Assembly (NCBI GenBank): GCA_051861445.1
Contig: JBHYCS010000016.1
Span: 34,418-98,417, forward strand
Source of the DNA: Parasediminibacterium sp051861445
GTDB taxonomy: Bacteria; Bacteroidota; Bacteroidia; Chitinophagales; Chitinophagaceae
DNA length: 64,000 nucleotides
Reading direction: 5' to 3'
Part shown: one piece after another, positions 9,880 to 17,772 of the stretch
How the letters are laid out: each line of letters starts with the position of its first letter
Position numbering within the stretch: position 1 is the first letter of the stretch
Program-made: the position numbers and the translations under genes
Notes under the pieces: model-generated
What the model was told of the DNA's origin: nothing
The model's input: only the letters and a program-made list of their open reading frames with translations
Database searches by the model: none

Positions 9880-10506
9880 TTAAAAAACTTGAAAAGGCAC
9901 TTTTATCTTAATTTTCTCCCATAAAATTTCAATATTTCCTTCTGTATTAGAATTTTTAGTAACTAAATAAGTGAGCCTTTGTGTAAGTGGATTTTCTTCT
10001 GGATAAACAATAAATCTTAAAACGTCATCTTTTTCCGAGTAATTATCAGTCAAATGTTGCTGATAATTTTTATTTAATATAAACGTCCACTTTTCTTTTG
10101 AGGGAATTGTAAATATGGCATAAGTACCTGCTTCAATTTTTTGTTTATTAATTACTATTGGTTTATTTATACTCAAACTTGTGGCAGAATGTGCTCCCGT
10201 TACCCAAACTGTTTCAAAAGGTACTAAACCTCCCCAAATAATTCTGCCTTTTACACCTGGAGAATGATACTTAATATTAATTTTTGTTTGTCCAATTGTT
10301 TCGGCAACTTTCCTTGCCAAGCTACCTTTTAAAGTATCTTCTGCAATGTAGCCTAGATTAACACTATCAGCATAACCAATTATACTTTTGAAATCATTTG
10401 TATGATGATTGTGCTTGTTGTCAGTATTGCTTTTTACACTTTTTTGGGCATTTGAAAATAAAAAAAGAAGAACGGATAGAATGATACAAGCTGATTGTTT
10501 ATGCAT
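9880..10506 (-). CDS. DUF2911 domain exported protein
   Basis: A 208-residue protein with a signal peptide (KQSACIILSVLLFLFSNAQ), a short His-rich stretch (NKHNHHTND) and a DUF2911 beta domain. The family core is recognisable: KINIKYHSPGVKGRIIWGG, then VWVTGAHSATSLSINKPI, then AGTYAIFTIPSKEKWTFILN. DUF2911 has no established activity. It lies 10 nt downstream of the CDICGCG outer-membrane protein, so the two are surely co-transcribed. The His-rich N-terminus and the MbnP/MbnH-like neighbours suggest a periplasmic or surface metal-related role, which is inference. Confidence 0.8.
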   Translation of the reverse strand: MHKQSACIILSVLLFLFSNAQKSVKSNTDNKHNHHTNDFKSIIGYADSVNLGYIAEDTLKGSLARKVAETIGQTKINIKYHSPGVKGRIIWGGLVPFETVWVTGAHSATSLSINKPIVINKQKIEAGTYAIFTIPSKEKWTFILNKNYQQHLTDNYSEKDDVLRFIVYPEENPLTQRLTYLVTKNSNTEGNIEILWEKIKIKVPFQVF

Positions 10507-10516
10507 GTTTATTAGT

Positions 10517-11437
10517 TTATAAAGTAAAGGACAAATGCACCATTATTTTGTCATTTGCCCGGATAACTGCACTAGCAATATTTTGAGAAATAGGCGTTTG
10601 CCAATTAAAACCAATTGCCATTCTTTTGTAAGAAGTTTCAATTCCTAAACTATTCATAAGTAAATTTCCACCACTAATATTTAATACTTCCTTGTTGTCA
10701 ATGTCCTTTTCTGAGTATTCGTATAAAATACCTGTATTTGGAGCCACCGAAAGAGTTTTTCCTATCTTTAATTTATAATAAAGTTGACTACTGATAGAAG
10801 TTTTATTACCGTACTTATAATTGTATTTATTACTATTGTTCATTTTATAATTTCCGTTGATGTTTATTCCAAAATCTTGTATTCTAAAATCGTACATTGT
10901 AGAAATAATAAAATCTGTACTACCTGTTCCTAATTGAAAAAGATTGTTACTAGTAGTAGTATTTTTATCTGTACTGTTGTATTCACCAGTGGGTAATTTA
11001 ACGCCAGCACCTATCCACAACGATTGTACAATAATTTGTTTCTTTTCGTTTGTTTTTTTTCTATTTAAAACAGAGTAAAAAATAGTGTTGTAGATGTCGC
11101 CAATACCATCTTTTGAATTTGTGATATTGTTGTTTGTTCTGCTATTCCAATTATATGGAATAGAATATATAAGTCTGAGTTTATCAGTGAATTTTATTCC
11201 ACCCCAAACTTCTGCGGTTTGATAATTTTCTTTATTCGTTAAATATGTAGAAGATCCACCAACTCCTAAATTGGTAATTATAGCGTTGCTTCTATAACGA
11301 ATACCAATCATGTGTTTTTTAAATTCTGGTAATACACCAATATATGCATTGCCAACACCACAACCACAAATATCACATGCCGATGCTTCAGGAATATGGT
11401 TTAACAGTAAAAAGATTAACAATAAATTTTTTTTCAT
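10517..11437 (-). CDS. Outer-membrane beta-barrel protein with CDICGCG motif
   Basis: A 306-residue exported protein. After a signal peptide comes a Cys cluster, CDICGCGVGNAYIGVLPEF, then alternating aromatic/polar strands typical of an outer-membrane barrel (HMIGIRYRSNAI, KLRLIYSIPYNWNS), ending in a terminal strand MVHLSFTL with a C-terminal hydrophobic residue pattern. Proteins starting with this Cys motif often accompany MbnP-family proteins and cytochrome c peroxidases in Bacteroidota. The three closely spaced Cys could bind metal. It is separated from the upstream gene by a terminator hairpin, so this gene and the DUF2911 gene may form their own transcript or depend on read-through. Transport function is not shown by the sequence. 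Confidence 0.7.
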   Translation of the reverse strand: MKKNLLLIFLLLNHIPEASACDICGCGVGNAYIGVLPEFKKHMIGIRYRSNAIITNLGVGGSSTYLTNKENYQTAEVWGGIKFTDKLRLIYSIPYNWNSRTNNNITNSKDGIGDIYNTIFYSVLNRKKTNEKKQIIVQSLWIGAGVKLPTGEYNSTDKNTTTSNNLFQLGTGSTDFIISTMYDFRIQDFGININGNYKMNNSNKYNYKYGNKTSISSQLYYKLKIGKTLSVAPNTGILYEYSEKDIDNKEVLNISGGNLLMNSLGIETSYKRMAIGFNWQTPISQNIASAVIRANDKIMVHLSFTL

Positions 11438-11503
11438 TCAATTTAAATATTATTTATTTTTTTAGATGAAGTTTATTGAGAATTAGTAAAATTTATGAAC
11501 TAA

Positions 11504-11542
11504 AAAAGCCAACTAAACTTTCAGTTGGTTTAGTTGGCTTTT
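11504..11542 (-). terminator. Terminator inside the metal-handling cluster
   Basis: A 15-bp perfect stem (11504-11518 with 11528-11542, AAAAGCCAACTAAAC) with a 9-nt loop. On the minus strand the stem runs into TTTTTTA. It lies between the 130-residue protein gene and the CDICGCG gene, so it probably splits the cluster into two transcripts. Confidence 0.85.
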
Positions 11543-11548
11543 AATTAA

Positions 11549-11941
11549 CTAGTGTTTATGTTTTGCTTCTGGTTTGCATTTTTCCATTATTTCATGAAAT
11601 ACATCGTGTGCTTCAGTAATTAAAGTAGTAAGAGTTTTATCATCCTTTTTGGCTGCAACAGCATTACGTATTTCTTCACATTTGGCTACCAATTTTTTAA
11701 GAATAGGTTTTGTAATCTTGCCATCAAAACCTTTTGGAGTTGTAGATTTTTCCCAATTTTTTGCTCTTAGCAATAATTCTGTTACATTTTCTTTAAGCGG
11801 TTGAAGATTTTTTTCTTCTGCACTATGAAAAGATTTACCCATAATAGCATGAAATGAATGCATTTCTTTCCAATCGGCTTGTTGTGCAAATATTGGATAA
11901 GATAAAACTAATGCAATGAATAAGGCTGTAATTTTTTTCAT
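11549..11941 (-). CDS. Small exported helical protein of unknown function
   Basis: A 130-residue protein with a clear signal peptide (KKITALFIALVLSYPIFAQQ) and a mature part predicted to be mostly helical. It contains MHSFHAIMGKSFHSAEE, an acidic/Leu-rich helix LQPLKENVTELLLRAKNW and AHDVFHEIMEKC. It ends in PEAKHKH. The size and helical layout recall four-helix bundles such as cytochrome c', but there is no CXXCH, so covalent haem is excluded. His and Met residues (H28, H31, M34, H38 region) could ligate metal. It lies 12 nt downstream of the di-heme peroxidase gene and so shares its operon. Confidence 0.7.
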   Translation of the reverse strand: MKKITALFIALVLSYPIFAQQADWKEMHSFHAIMGKSFHSAEEKNLQPLKENVTELLLRAKNWEKSTTPKGFDGKITKPILKKLVAKCEEIRNAVAAKKDDKTLTTLITEAHDVFHEIMEKCKPEAKHKH

Positions 11942-11953
11942 TTGTAATGAATT

Positions 11954-12979
11954 TTATTGTTCTGCAAGTTGTTTATTTAGTAAAAAGCTTTTATCGTCAA
12001 GTGTTTTTAAAAAAGCTTTCAGTTTTTCTTTTTCTTGTGTGGTTAAATCAAGACCTAGCTGTGTGTTTTTTTGAAAAATAGGATCGATATTTTGAGTTGC
12101 TTGCACGCCATTAGTGTAATGATTTAATACTGCATCAATAGTTAAAAATCTACCATCATGCATGTAAGGTGCTGTGAATGATAAATTTCTTAATGAAGGA
12201 ACTTTAAATTTGTATTTATCATTTTCTTGATTGGTAATCATGTATCTACCTAAATCGTTCACTACACTAGGAGCTATTCCATTGTTTCGGAAGCTAAAAT
12301 CAGTAAATAGAGGCTCTTTATGACAGCTACCACATTTGTCTTTAAATATTGTATAACCTGCATTTTCTTGTTCAGAAAAACTAGCTAATTTTTGTTGTAC
12401 ACTATCATATTTACTGTTTACACTTACACACATTAGCATAAATTGCGATAATGCTTTTAAAAAATGAGCACCAGTAATTTCATTTGAACCAAAAGCATTT
12501 TTGAATAAGCTTGGATAAATGGGGCTATTTTTTAACTTGTTAATTACGTTCGAAATATCTTCATCCATTTCTACATGGTTGGTTATTGGGGCAATTGGCA
12601 GTAAGTCTAAATCAACAATGCCACCATCCCACATAAAACTTGGATACCAAGCCATATTCATTATTGGTGGACTATTTCTAGTGCCTAATCTGTCATGAAT
12701 TCCATGGCTAACGGTGTGTCCATGATGTGTAAATGCCGAAGTTTGTATATGGCAACTTCCACAGCTAATCGTATTATTAGACGATAAAATTGGATCGTAA
12801 AATAACTTTCTTCCTAACTCAAATTTTGCTTTAGTAATTTCATTTTGTGTGAAATTATAGGTAGTATTTGGAAAATGACTAGGACGATTAAATGTAAATA
12901 CTTCTGTTATTACGTTTTTGCTGCAAGCAAAAATGCTTGCAACAAAAACGAACAGTACTATAATCTTCTGCTTAGACAT
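11954..12979 (-). CDS. Di-heme cytochrome c peroxidase / MbnH-like lipoprotein
   Basis: A 341-residue exported protein. The N-terminus has a lipobox-like end (VASIFAC, Cys19). Two CXXCH haem-binding motifs are visible: CGSCH at 73-77 and a second CGSCHKEPLF in the C-terminal half. Family landmarks include LGRKLFYDPILSSNNTISCGSCH, FKVPSLRNLSFTAPYMHDGRF and TLDDKSFL. This is the bacterial di-heme peroxidase/MauG superfamily. The MbnH branch oxidises a Trp of a partner MbnP protein to kynurenine to make a copper site. The gene immediately upstream, 6 nt away, encodes an MbnP-like protein, so an MbnH role is more likely than simple H2O2 detoxification. It acts in the periplasm or on the outer membrane. 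Confidence 0.88.
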   Translation of the reverse strand: MSKQKIIVLFVFVASIFACSKNVITEVFTFNRPSHFPNTTYNFTQNEITKAKFELGRKLFYDPILSSNNTISCGSCHIQTSAFTHHGHTVSHGIHDRLGTRNSPPIMNMAWYPSFMWDGGIVDLDLLPIAPITNHVEMDEDISNVINKLKNSPIYPSLFKNAFGSNEITGAHFLKALSQFMLMCVSVNSKYDSVQQKLASFSEQENAGYTIFKDKCGSCHKEPLFTDFSFRNNGIAPSVVNDLGRYMITNQENDKYKFKVPSLRNLSFTAPYMHDGRFLTIDAVLNHYTNGVQATQNIDPIFQKNTQLGLDLTTQEKEKLKAFLKTLDDKSFLLNKQLAEQ

Positions 12980-12985
12980 AGTATA

Positions 12986-13792
12986 TTAGTTATGTGTATG
13001 ATCATGAGAAAAAATGGCAGATAAATTTGCAGCTACATTAACGCCAGCAGAAATTGAATGAATCATACTAGATGTAGCTAGGTTGATGGTATTTGTGCCA
13101 GTAAATACTTTATTGATATCTACAAATGTGTGTACATCTACACCAGAAGTTTTACTTGCCTTTACTTTTGCAGTTCCTCTAGCAGATAAATCTAAGGTTA
13201 TAGTTCTCAAATTATTTGCTGTAGCTGTAGAATATCCACCAAATCCACCGATATGAATTTGAAATATGGGTGCCATCATGCCTGTAACTGCAGTTGATGT
13301 TCCTTCAAATTTAAAGAATATATAACCGCTATTCCAACTCCAGTACATATCTTTTGCAGTAGCTGTTACATCTAAATCTCCTGTTCTTTCACTAACATTT
13401 TTTGTATTTCTTAAACTATCAACTCCCAATACAAAACTTACTGTTTTATATTCTCCTTCAGGAATTCTAAGGCTAGCTTTTTGTTTTGCTGCATTGCTTT
13501 CATCAATTAAAACATAACAGCTGTCTTGTGGAACAACATACACAGATCCATCGGCTTTTGTAAATTTGAAATTACTTACAAAATATTTCAACATGGTAAC
13601 TTTATAAGGTTGATTACTACTGTTGGTGTATGTACCAGTGTTTAACTGTAAATCTGATGAGCCTACTATGTTATCGAATTCTACATTGATTAAACCTTTT
13701 TTTGCATCATCATATTCAGGTGCTGCCGAATCTTTTTTACATGATGATAAACCCAATACTACAATTGTAATAGATAATAATATTTTTTTCAT
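12986..13792 (-). CDS. MbnP-like putative copper-binding lipoprotein
   Basis: A 268-residue lipoprotein starting at ATG 13792. The frame is open upstream, but the start is set by MKKILLSITIVVLGLSSC with the lipobox Cys at 18. The mature domain resembles the MbnP-like family: GLINVEFDNIVGSSDLQL near the start, VTMLKYFVSNFKFTKADGS, PEGEYKTVSFVLGVD, the Trp-rich MYWSWNSGYIFFKFEG, and HIGGFGG. MbnP proteins bind copper through a site that includes kynurenine made from Trp by MbnH, so the Trp-rich motif is the candidate target. The C-terminus ends in HDHTHN. It is the third gene of a leftward operon, and the peroxidase gene follows directly. Confidence 0.85.
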   Translation of the reverse strand: MKKILLSITIVVLGLSSCKKDSAAPEYDDAKKGLINVEFDNIVGSSDLQLNTGTYTNSSNQPYKVTMLKYFVSNFKFTKADGSVYVVPQDSCYVLIDESNAAKQKASLRIPEGEYKTVSFVLGVDSLRNTKNVSERTGDLDVTATAKDMYWSWNSGYIFFKFEGTSTAVTGMMAPIFQIHIGGFGGYSTATANNLRTITLDLSARGTAKVKASKTSGVDVHTFVDINKVFTGTNTINLATSSMIHSISAGVNVAANLSAIFSHDHTHN

Positions 13793-13866
13793 TTGAATTA
13801 TATGTTTAGAAATAAGGAAAATTTCTTGTTGAAGTATATTCCTTATGAAGATTAAATAAAGATTAA

Positions 13867-14010
13867 TTATATGTTTTTGATAAGTTGCAATATCCAACTG
13901 TAATTCATGTACAGCATTAACACACCAATAAGTACAAGTATGATATTAATATGCAAACGAATACGTTTAATTACAGAAGGAGAGTACCAACTTTTTTGTT
14001 GATATTCCAT
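13867..14010 (-). CDS. 47-residue single-span membrane peptide
   Basis: A short frame starting with MEYQQKSWYSPSVIKRIRLH, followed by a hydrophobic span (INIILVLIGVLMLYM) and ending WILQLIKNI. The positive residues before the span predict an N-in orientation. It lies on the same strand between the CNGKC-containing protein (gap 47 nt) and the MbnP-like gene (gap 74 nt), which fills an otherwise unexplained space in the operon. No family is recognised. The codon pattern looks coding and the TM segment is clean, but at this length chance cannot be excluded. Confidence 0.5.
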   Translation of the reverse strand: MEYQQKSWYSPSVIKRIRLHINIILVLIGVLMLYMNYSWILQLIKNI

Positions 14011-14057
14011 CGAAATTGTTTTTTATCTGAAAAAATGACAATAAAATGTTAAGCTAT

Positions 14058-14426
14058 TTAGCAACATGGAGGACGAAAAATATCTAATGTACGATGAATG
14101 GCCTTTGGACTTTTTAAAATGGGATATGTTCTTTTTATAAAAGCAGATGGAATAGTATTGTGAGCTAAGAAAAATGATTTTGAAGAAAGCGTTTGAAAAA
14201 TTTCATTTCCTTTTTTTTCGGTGTTTTCAGTTTCTTTCTTTTCTTCTGCCTGTATTTTTTTCATCAATTGGCATTTGCCATTACATTTTAAAACAGGTTT
14301 GGCCTTGTTAACACAGTTTTTTACGTAGGCTGAGGTATTAAAACTATAATCAGCTATTACCAAATAACGACTAAATGTTTGCAATGCAAACACTAGTGTT
14401 AAAATAATGGTGATAAACTGTTTCAT
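14058..14426 (-). CDS. Small exported Cys-containing protein, first gene of the metal operon
   Basis: A 122-residue protein of unknown function. The N-terminal hydrophobic stretch (QFITIILTLVFALQTFS) is a signal peptide or anchor. It is followed by two Cys pairs: one in KNCVNKAKPVLKCNGKCQLMKK, and a C-terminal FRPPCC. The CNGKC motif next to Lys-rich helices is seen in similar short Bacteroidota proteins near metal-handling genes. It is first in the leftward operon, and a two-element promoter lies just upstream. Thiol ligation of copper or another soft metal fits the context but is inference. Confidence 0.7.
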   Translation of the reverse strand: MKQFITIILTLVFALQTFSRYLVIADYSFNTSAYVKNCVNKAKPVLKCNGKCQLMKKIQAEEKKETENTEKKGNEIFQTLSSKSFFLAHNTIPSAFIKRTYPILKSPKAIHRTLDIFRPPCC

Positions 14427-14438
14427 ATTAAATATGCT

Positions 14439-14470
14439 GCAAAAGTAGCATCTCTATCGAAAGAAATCAA
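14439..14470 (-). promoter_or_regulatory. Promoter of the MbnP/MbnH-like operon
   Basis: Minus strand: TTG (14470-14468), exactly 20 nt spacer, TACTTTTGC (14447-14439), a full match to TAnnTTTG. The predicted start is about 5 nt downstream, leaving almost no leader before the ATG at 14426. Confidence 0.7.
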
Positions 14471-14553
14471 GAATTCATAAACAAATATTCGATTATTGTT
14501 TAGAACTCTAATTTTAAAATAATCGATGAGTGTAAACTATAAGATTTACATAT

Positions 14554-15021
14554 CTATTCACCCAAAGCTTCATATCCTTCATCAACTAATAAATTTTTTC
14601 CATCGGCTGCTGTAGTTGCCAAAACATCGCATCTATTGTTCATTTCATTACTTGCATGCCCTTTTACCCAATTGATATGAATGCTAAATTGTTTCGATAA
14701 ATGATAATAGCGAGTCCATAAATCTTTGTTCTTTTTGCCACCTTTAAAATCGGTTTTCATCCAACCATCTAGCCAGCGTTTTTGAATGCTATCTACCACA
14801 TATTTGCTATCTGTAAAAATGTTTACAGGAATATTTTTTCTCGTTAAACTTTCTAAAGCCACAATTACAGCCATTAATTCCATACGGTTATTGGTGGTGT
14901 AACGATAACCTTGAGCAATTTCTTTTTTTGTTTCTCCCCAAATCAGTACAATTCCATAACCACCAGGACCAGGGTTTCCACGAGCTGCTCCATCGGTGTA
15001 AATAAGTAAAGGATGCGACAT
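14554..15021 (-). CDS. rnhA: Ribonuclease HI
   Basis: A 155-residue RNase HI, which removes the RNA strand of RNA-DNA hybrids such as R-loops and primers in the cytoplasm. The four catalytic acidic residues can be read: D10 in IYTDGAARGNPGPGGYG, E48 in NNRMELMAV, D71 in IFTDSKYVVD and D132 in NNRCDVLA. The conserved His is in WVKGHASNEMNNR (H122). Length equals the canonical enzyme. The start at MSHPLLIYTDG is unambiguous. It is 54 nt downstream of the PhzF-family gene on the same strand, possibly in one transcript. Confidence 0.97.
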   Translation of the reverse strand: MSHPLLIYTDGAARGNPGPGGYGIVLIWGETKKEIAQGYRYTTNNRMELMAVIVALESLTRKNIPVNIFTDSKYVVDSIQKRWLDGWMKTDFKGGKKNKDLWTRYYHLSKQFSIHINWVKGHASNEMNNRCDVLATTAADGKNLLVDEGYEALGE

Positions 15022-15075
15022 GAATGTATTTAAAAGAAATTTTTAGTGAGACAAAATGATATTCTATAACAAAAA

Positions 15076-15864
15076 TTAAGGCAAAAAGTATTCACCTTTC
15101 ATATATAAAACACATTCACCAGAAATGGTTACTCTGTCGTCTTTATCTTCACAATGAATAATGCCTCCACGTTTAGAAATTTGTTTAGCAAGCATTTTTT
15201 TCTTACCCAAAATTTCACTCCAAAAGGGAATTAAACTTGCATGTGCAGAACCAGTTACAGGATCTTCTTCAATTACTGAATTCAAAACAAAAAATCTGCT
15301 TACAAAATCACAATCATTTCCAGGTGCAGTTGCAATTACACCCAATGCATCAATTCTATTTAACCAAATAAAATCGGGTTTAAAGTTTTCTACTTCTTCT
15401 TGTGTGCTGTATTGTAAAACGTAGTCTCTGCTTTTATAAATATGCTGAGGTTGGTGATTGATGCCTTCAATTAACGCCAATGGAGGATTGCATTTTTGTG
15501 GCATTCTACTCGGAAAATTCATTTCCAATAAAGATCCTTCTGTTTTTTTAACATGCAATAATCCGCTATTGCTGTTGAAAGTAATATCGTTTTTGGTATA
15601 ACCAAAATATTTAAAAATAACATGTGCTGTAGCCAAAGTAGGATGACCAGCCAAATCGATTTCAATTTCAGGCGTAAACCAACGAATATGAAAAATATCA
15701 CCATCAGGTATAAAAAAAGCAGTTTCTGATAAGTTGTTTTCTTTCGCCAATTCTTGCATCACTTCTGTTGGTAACCATGCGTTTAGTGGACAAACAGCTG
15801 CCGGATTTCCACCGAAAATACTATTGGTAAATGCATTCACCTGAAAAATAGGATAGGCCTTCAT
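15076..15864 (-). CDS. PhzF family isomerase-like protein
   Basis: A 262-residue member of the PhzF/diaminopimelate-epimerase-fold family. Motifs in order are FQVNAFTNSIFGGNPAAVCPL, NNLSETAFFI with the general acid/base Glu (E47), IDLAGHPTLATAHVIF, and the second-half loop EEDPVTGSAHASLIPFW. Family members catalyse proton transfers or isomerisations on small hydroxy acids. In organisms without phenazine genes, as here, the substrate is unknown. The two homologous halves expected for the fold are present and the length is typical. Compare the paralogue at 32.6 kb, which lacks the Glu. Confidence 0.9.
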   Translation of the reverse strand: MKAYPIFQVNAFTNSIFGGNPAAVCPLNAWLPTEVMQELAKENNLSETAFFIPDGDIFHIRWFTPEIEIDLAGHPTLATAHVIFKYFGYTKNDITFNSNSGLLHVKKTEGSLLEMNFPSRMPQKCNPPLALIEGINHQPQHIYKSRDYVLQYSTQEEVENFKPDFIWLNRIDALGVIATAPGNDCDFVSRFFVLNSVIEEDPVTGSAHASLIPFWSEILGKKKMLAKQISKRGGIIHCEDKDDRVTISGECVLYMKGEYFLP

Positions 15865-15934
15865 AAATTTTAAATTCGATTAGTTACTTAAATTTAAACA
15901 AACGTACAACCTAAAAAGTACTTTACATTAAAAT

Positions 15935-17587
15935 TTATACCTGAAAAACGCCTAGTTTAAATTCTTCTATTTTGGGTTGATGATTGGCCGCTTCAATAGC
16001 TGCACTAATTCTATCTCTAGTTGTTACTGGGTCAATAATTTCATCTACCCACAATCTTGCCGCTGCATAATACGGTGAAGTTTGCTTTTCGTAGCTAGAT
16101 TTTATAGAATTGTACAATTCATTTTCTTCTGCAATTGTTACCTCTTTGCCTTTGGCTTTCATGCCTGCCACTTGAATTTGTAATAATGTTTTGGCACTTT
16201 GTTCACCACCCATTACTGCAATTTTAGCACTTGGCCAAGCATAAATAAAACGAGGATCGTAGGCTTTTCCACACATGGCATAATTGCCAGCACCGTAAGA
16301 ATTGCCAATAATAATGGTTATTTTAGGAACTACAGAATTGGCTACAGCATTTACCAATTTAGCTCCATCTTTTATAATACCGCTATGTTCGCTACGGCTT
16401 CCAACCATAAAACCAGTTACATCTTGTAAAAACACCAATGGAATTTTCTTTTGGTTACAATTCATAATAAATCTAGCAGCTTTATCTGCACTATCATTAT
16501 AAATTACACCACCCATTTGCATTTCGCCTTTAGCGGTTTTGGTAATTAAGCGTTGATTGGCAACAATTCCAACAGCCCATCCATCTATTCTTGCATATCC
16601 ACAAACAATGGTTTTACCATAATCTTTTTTAAACTCGTCGAAAGAAGATAATGTGCTACCATTTTCAAGAACTTGATCTACTATTGTATGAATAATTTCT
16701 GTAACATCGTAAGGTTTGGTATTTCCTTCTGACATAATGCCATAAATAGTTTCAGGCAATTTGTATGGTGCTGTTGATGCAATTTTATCAAAACCAGCTG
16801 TTTGTGGTTTTGCAATTTTACCAATGATCTTTTTGATGTGCAATAAACATTCTTGTTCAGTGGCAAATTTATAATCTGCAATACCACTAATGCTGTTGTG
16901 TGTTTCTGCTCCACCTAATTTTTCGTTGTCAATATCTTCACCAATAGCTGCTTTTACCAAATAGGAGCCAGCTAAAAAAATGCTACCATTTCCTTCTACC
17001 ATCAATGTTTCATCACTCATAATGGGTAAGTAAGCACCACCAGCTACACAAGCACCCATAACAGCAGCAATTTGCGTAATTCCTAAAGCACTCATTTTGG
17101 CATTGTTTCTAAACATTCTACCAAAATGTTCTTTATCTGGAAAAATTTCATCTTGTAGCGGCAAATACACACCTGCACTGTCTACTAAATAAATAATGGG
17201 TAAATTATTTTCTAGGGCAATTTCTTGTAATCGTAGGTTTTTTTTGCCAGTAATAGGAAACCAAGCACCTGCTTTTACAGTTTGGTCGTTGGCCACAATT
17301 ACACACAATCTACCACTTACATAACCCAAACCACCAACAGTGCCACCACAAGGGCAACCACCATGTTCTGCATACATGTCGTAACCTGCAAAACTTCCTA
17401 TTTCTGTAAAGCTGGTTTGTTCGTCTATTAAAAAAGCAATGCGTTCTCTTGCTGTAAGCTTTTGTTTTTCATGTTGTTTGGCGATTGCTTTTTTTCCTCC
17501 GCCTAATTTGATAACATCTACAAGTTGATTGGTTTTACTAATGAGTAATTTCATCCAATCTTCATTGCGGCTAATTTGTACATTCAT
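15935..17587 (-). CDS. Acyl-CoA carboxylase beta (carboxyltransferase) subunit, MCC-like
   Basis: A 550-residue biotin-dependent carboxyltransferase, closest by motif to the beta subunit of methylcrotonoyl-CoA carboxylase (leucine degradation), though propionyl- or geranyl-CoA enzymes look similar. Visible features: KLTARERIAFLIDEQTSF, the GGCPCGGTVGGLGYVSGR region, a first crotonase-like half with IIYLVDSAGVYLP and MGACVAGGAYLP, and a second half with VFLQDVTGFMVG and IIIGNSYGAGNYAMCGKA. It would transfer CO2 from carboxybiotin to acyl-CoA. The biotin-carboxylase/BCCP alpha subunit is not in this window. The start is set at ATG 17587; the frame is open 14 codons upstream. Its first codons are almost exactly repeated at 23.2 kb. 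Confidence 0.92.
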   Translation of the reverse strand: MNVQISRNEDWMKLLISKTNQLVDVIKLGGGKKAIAKQHEKQKLTARERIAFLIDEQTSFTEIGSFAGYDMYAEHGGCPCGGTVGGLGYVSGRLCVIVANDQTVKAGAWFPITGKKNLRLQEIALENNLPIIYLVDSAGVYLPLQDEIFPDKEHFGRMFRNNAKMSALGITQIAAVMGACVAGGAYLPIMSDETLMVEGNGSIFLAGSYLVKAAIGEDIDNEKLGGAETHNSISGIADYKFATEQECLLHIKKIIGKIAKPQTAGFDKIASTAPYKLPETIYGIMSEGNTKPYDVTEIIHTIVDQVLENGSTLSSFDEFKKDYGKTIVCGYARIDGWAVGIVANQRLITKTAKGEMQMGGVIYNDSADKAARFIMNCNQKKIPLVFLQDVTGFMVGSRSEHSGIIKDGAKLVNAVANSVVPKITIIIGNSYGAGNYAMCGKAYDPRFIYAWPSAKIAVMGGEQSAKTLLQIQVAGMKAKGKEVTIAEENELYNSIKSSYEKQTSPYYAAARLWVDEIIDPVTTRDRISAAIEAANHQPKIEEFKLGVFQV

Positions 17588-17772
17588 AAAACGAACAGTT
17601 GTTAGTTTTGTAAAAATAGGTATATACAATTGATTTTGATGATAAAGTTTATAGCTTTTATTATGAAAATAGATTATAAATAAAGGTTGTGAGTATGCTG
17701 AAAATGTTTAAAGTGAATTTGTTGGTTATATTAAAAAATATTTGTTTTGGTGTTGAAACAAACTTATATCCA

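Noticed and set aside
11549..11941. Cytochrome c' or other haem protein
   Set aside because: Size and helical character fit, but there is no CXXCH motif.
17689..17772. Upstream extension of the HEMGH lipoprotein
   Set aside because: The lipoprotein signal with its Cys begins at the ATG at 17773; an extra 28 residues in front would disrupt it.
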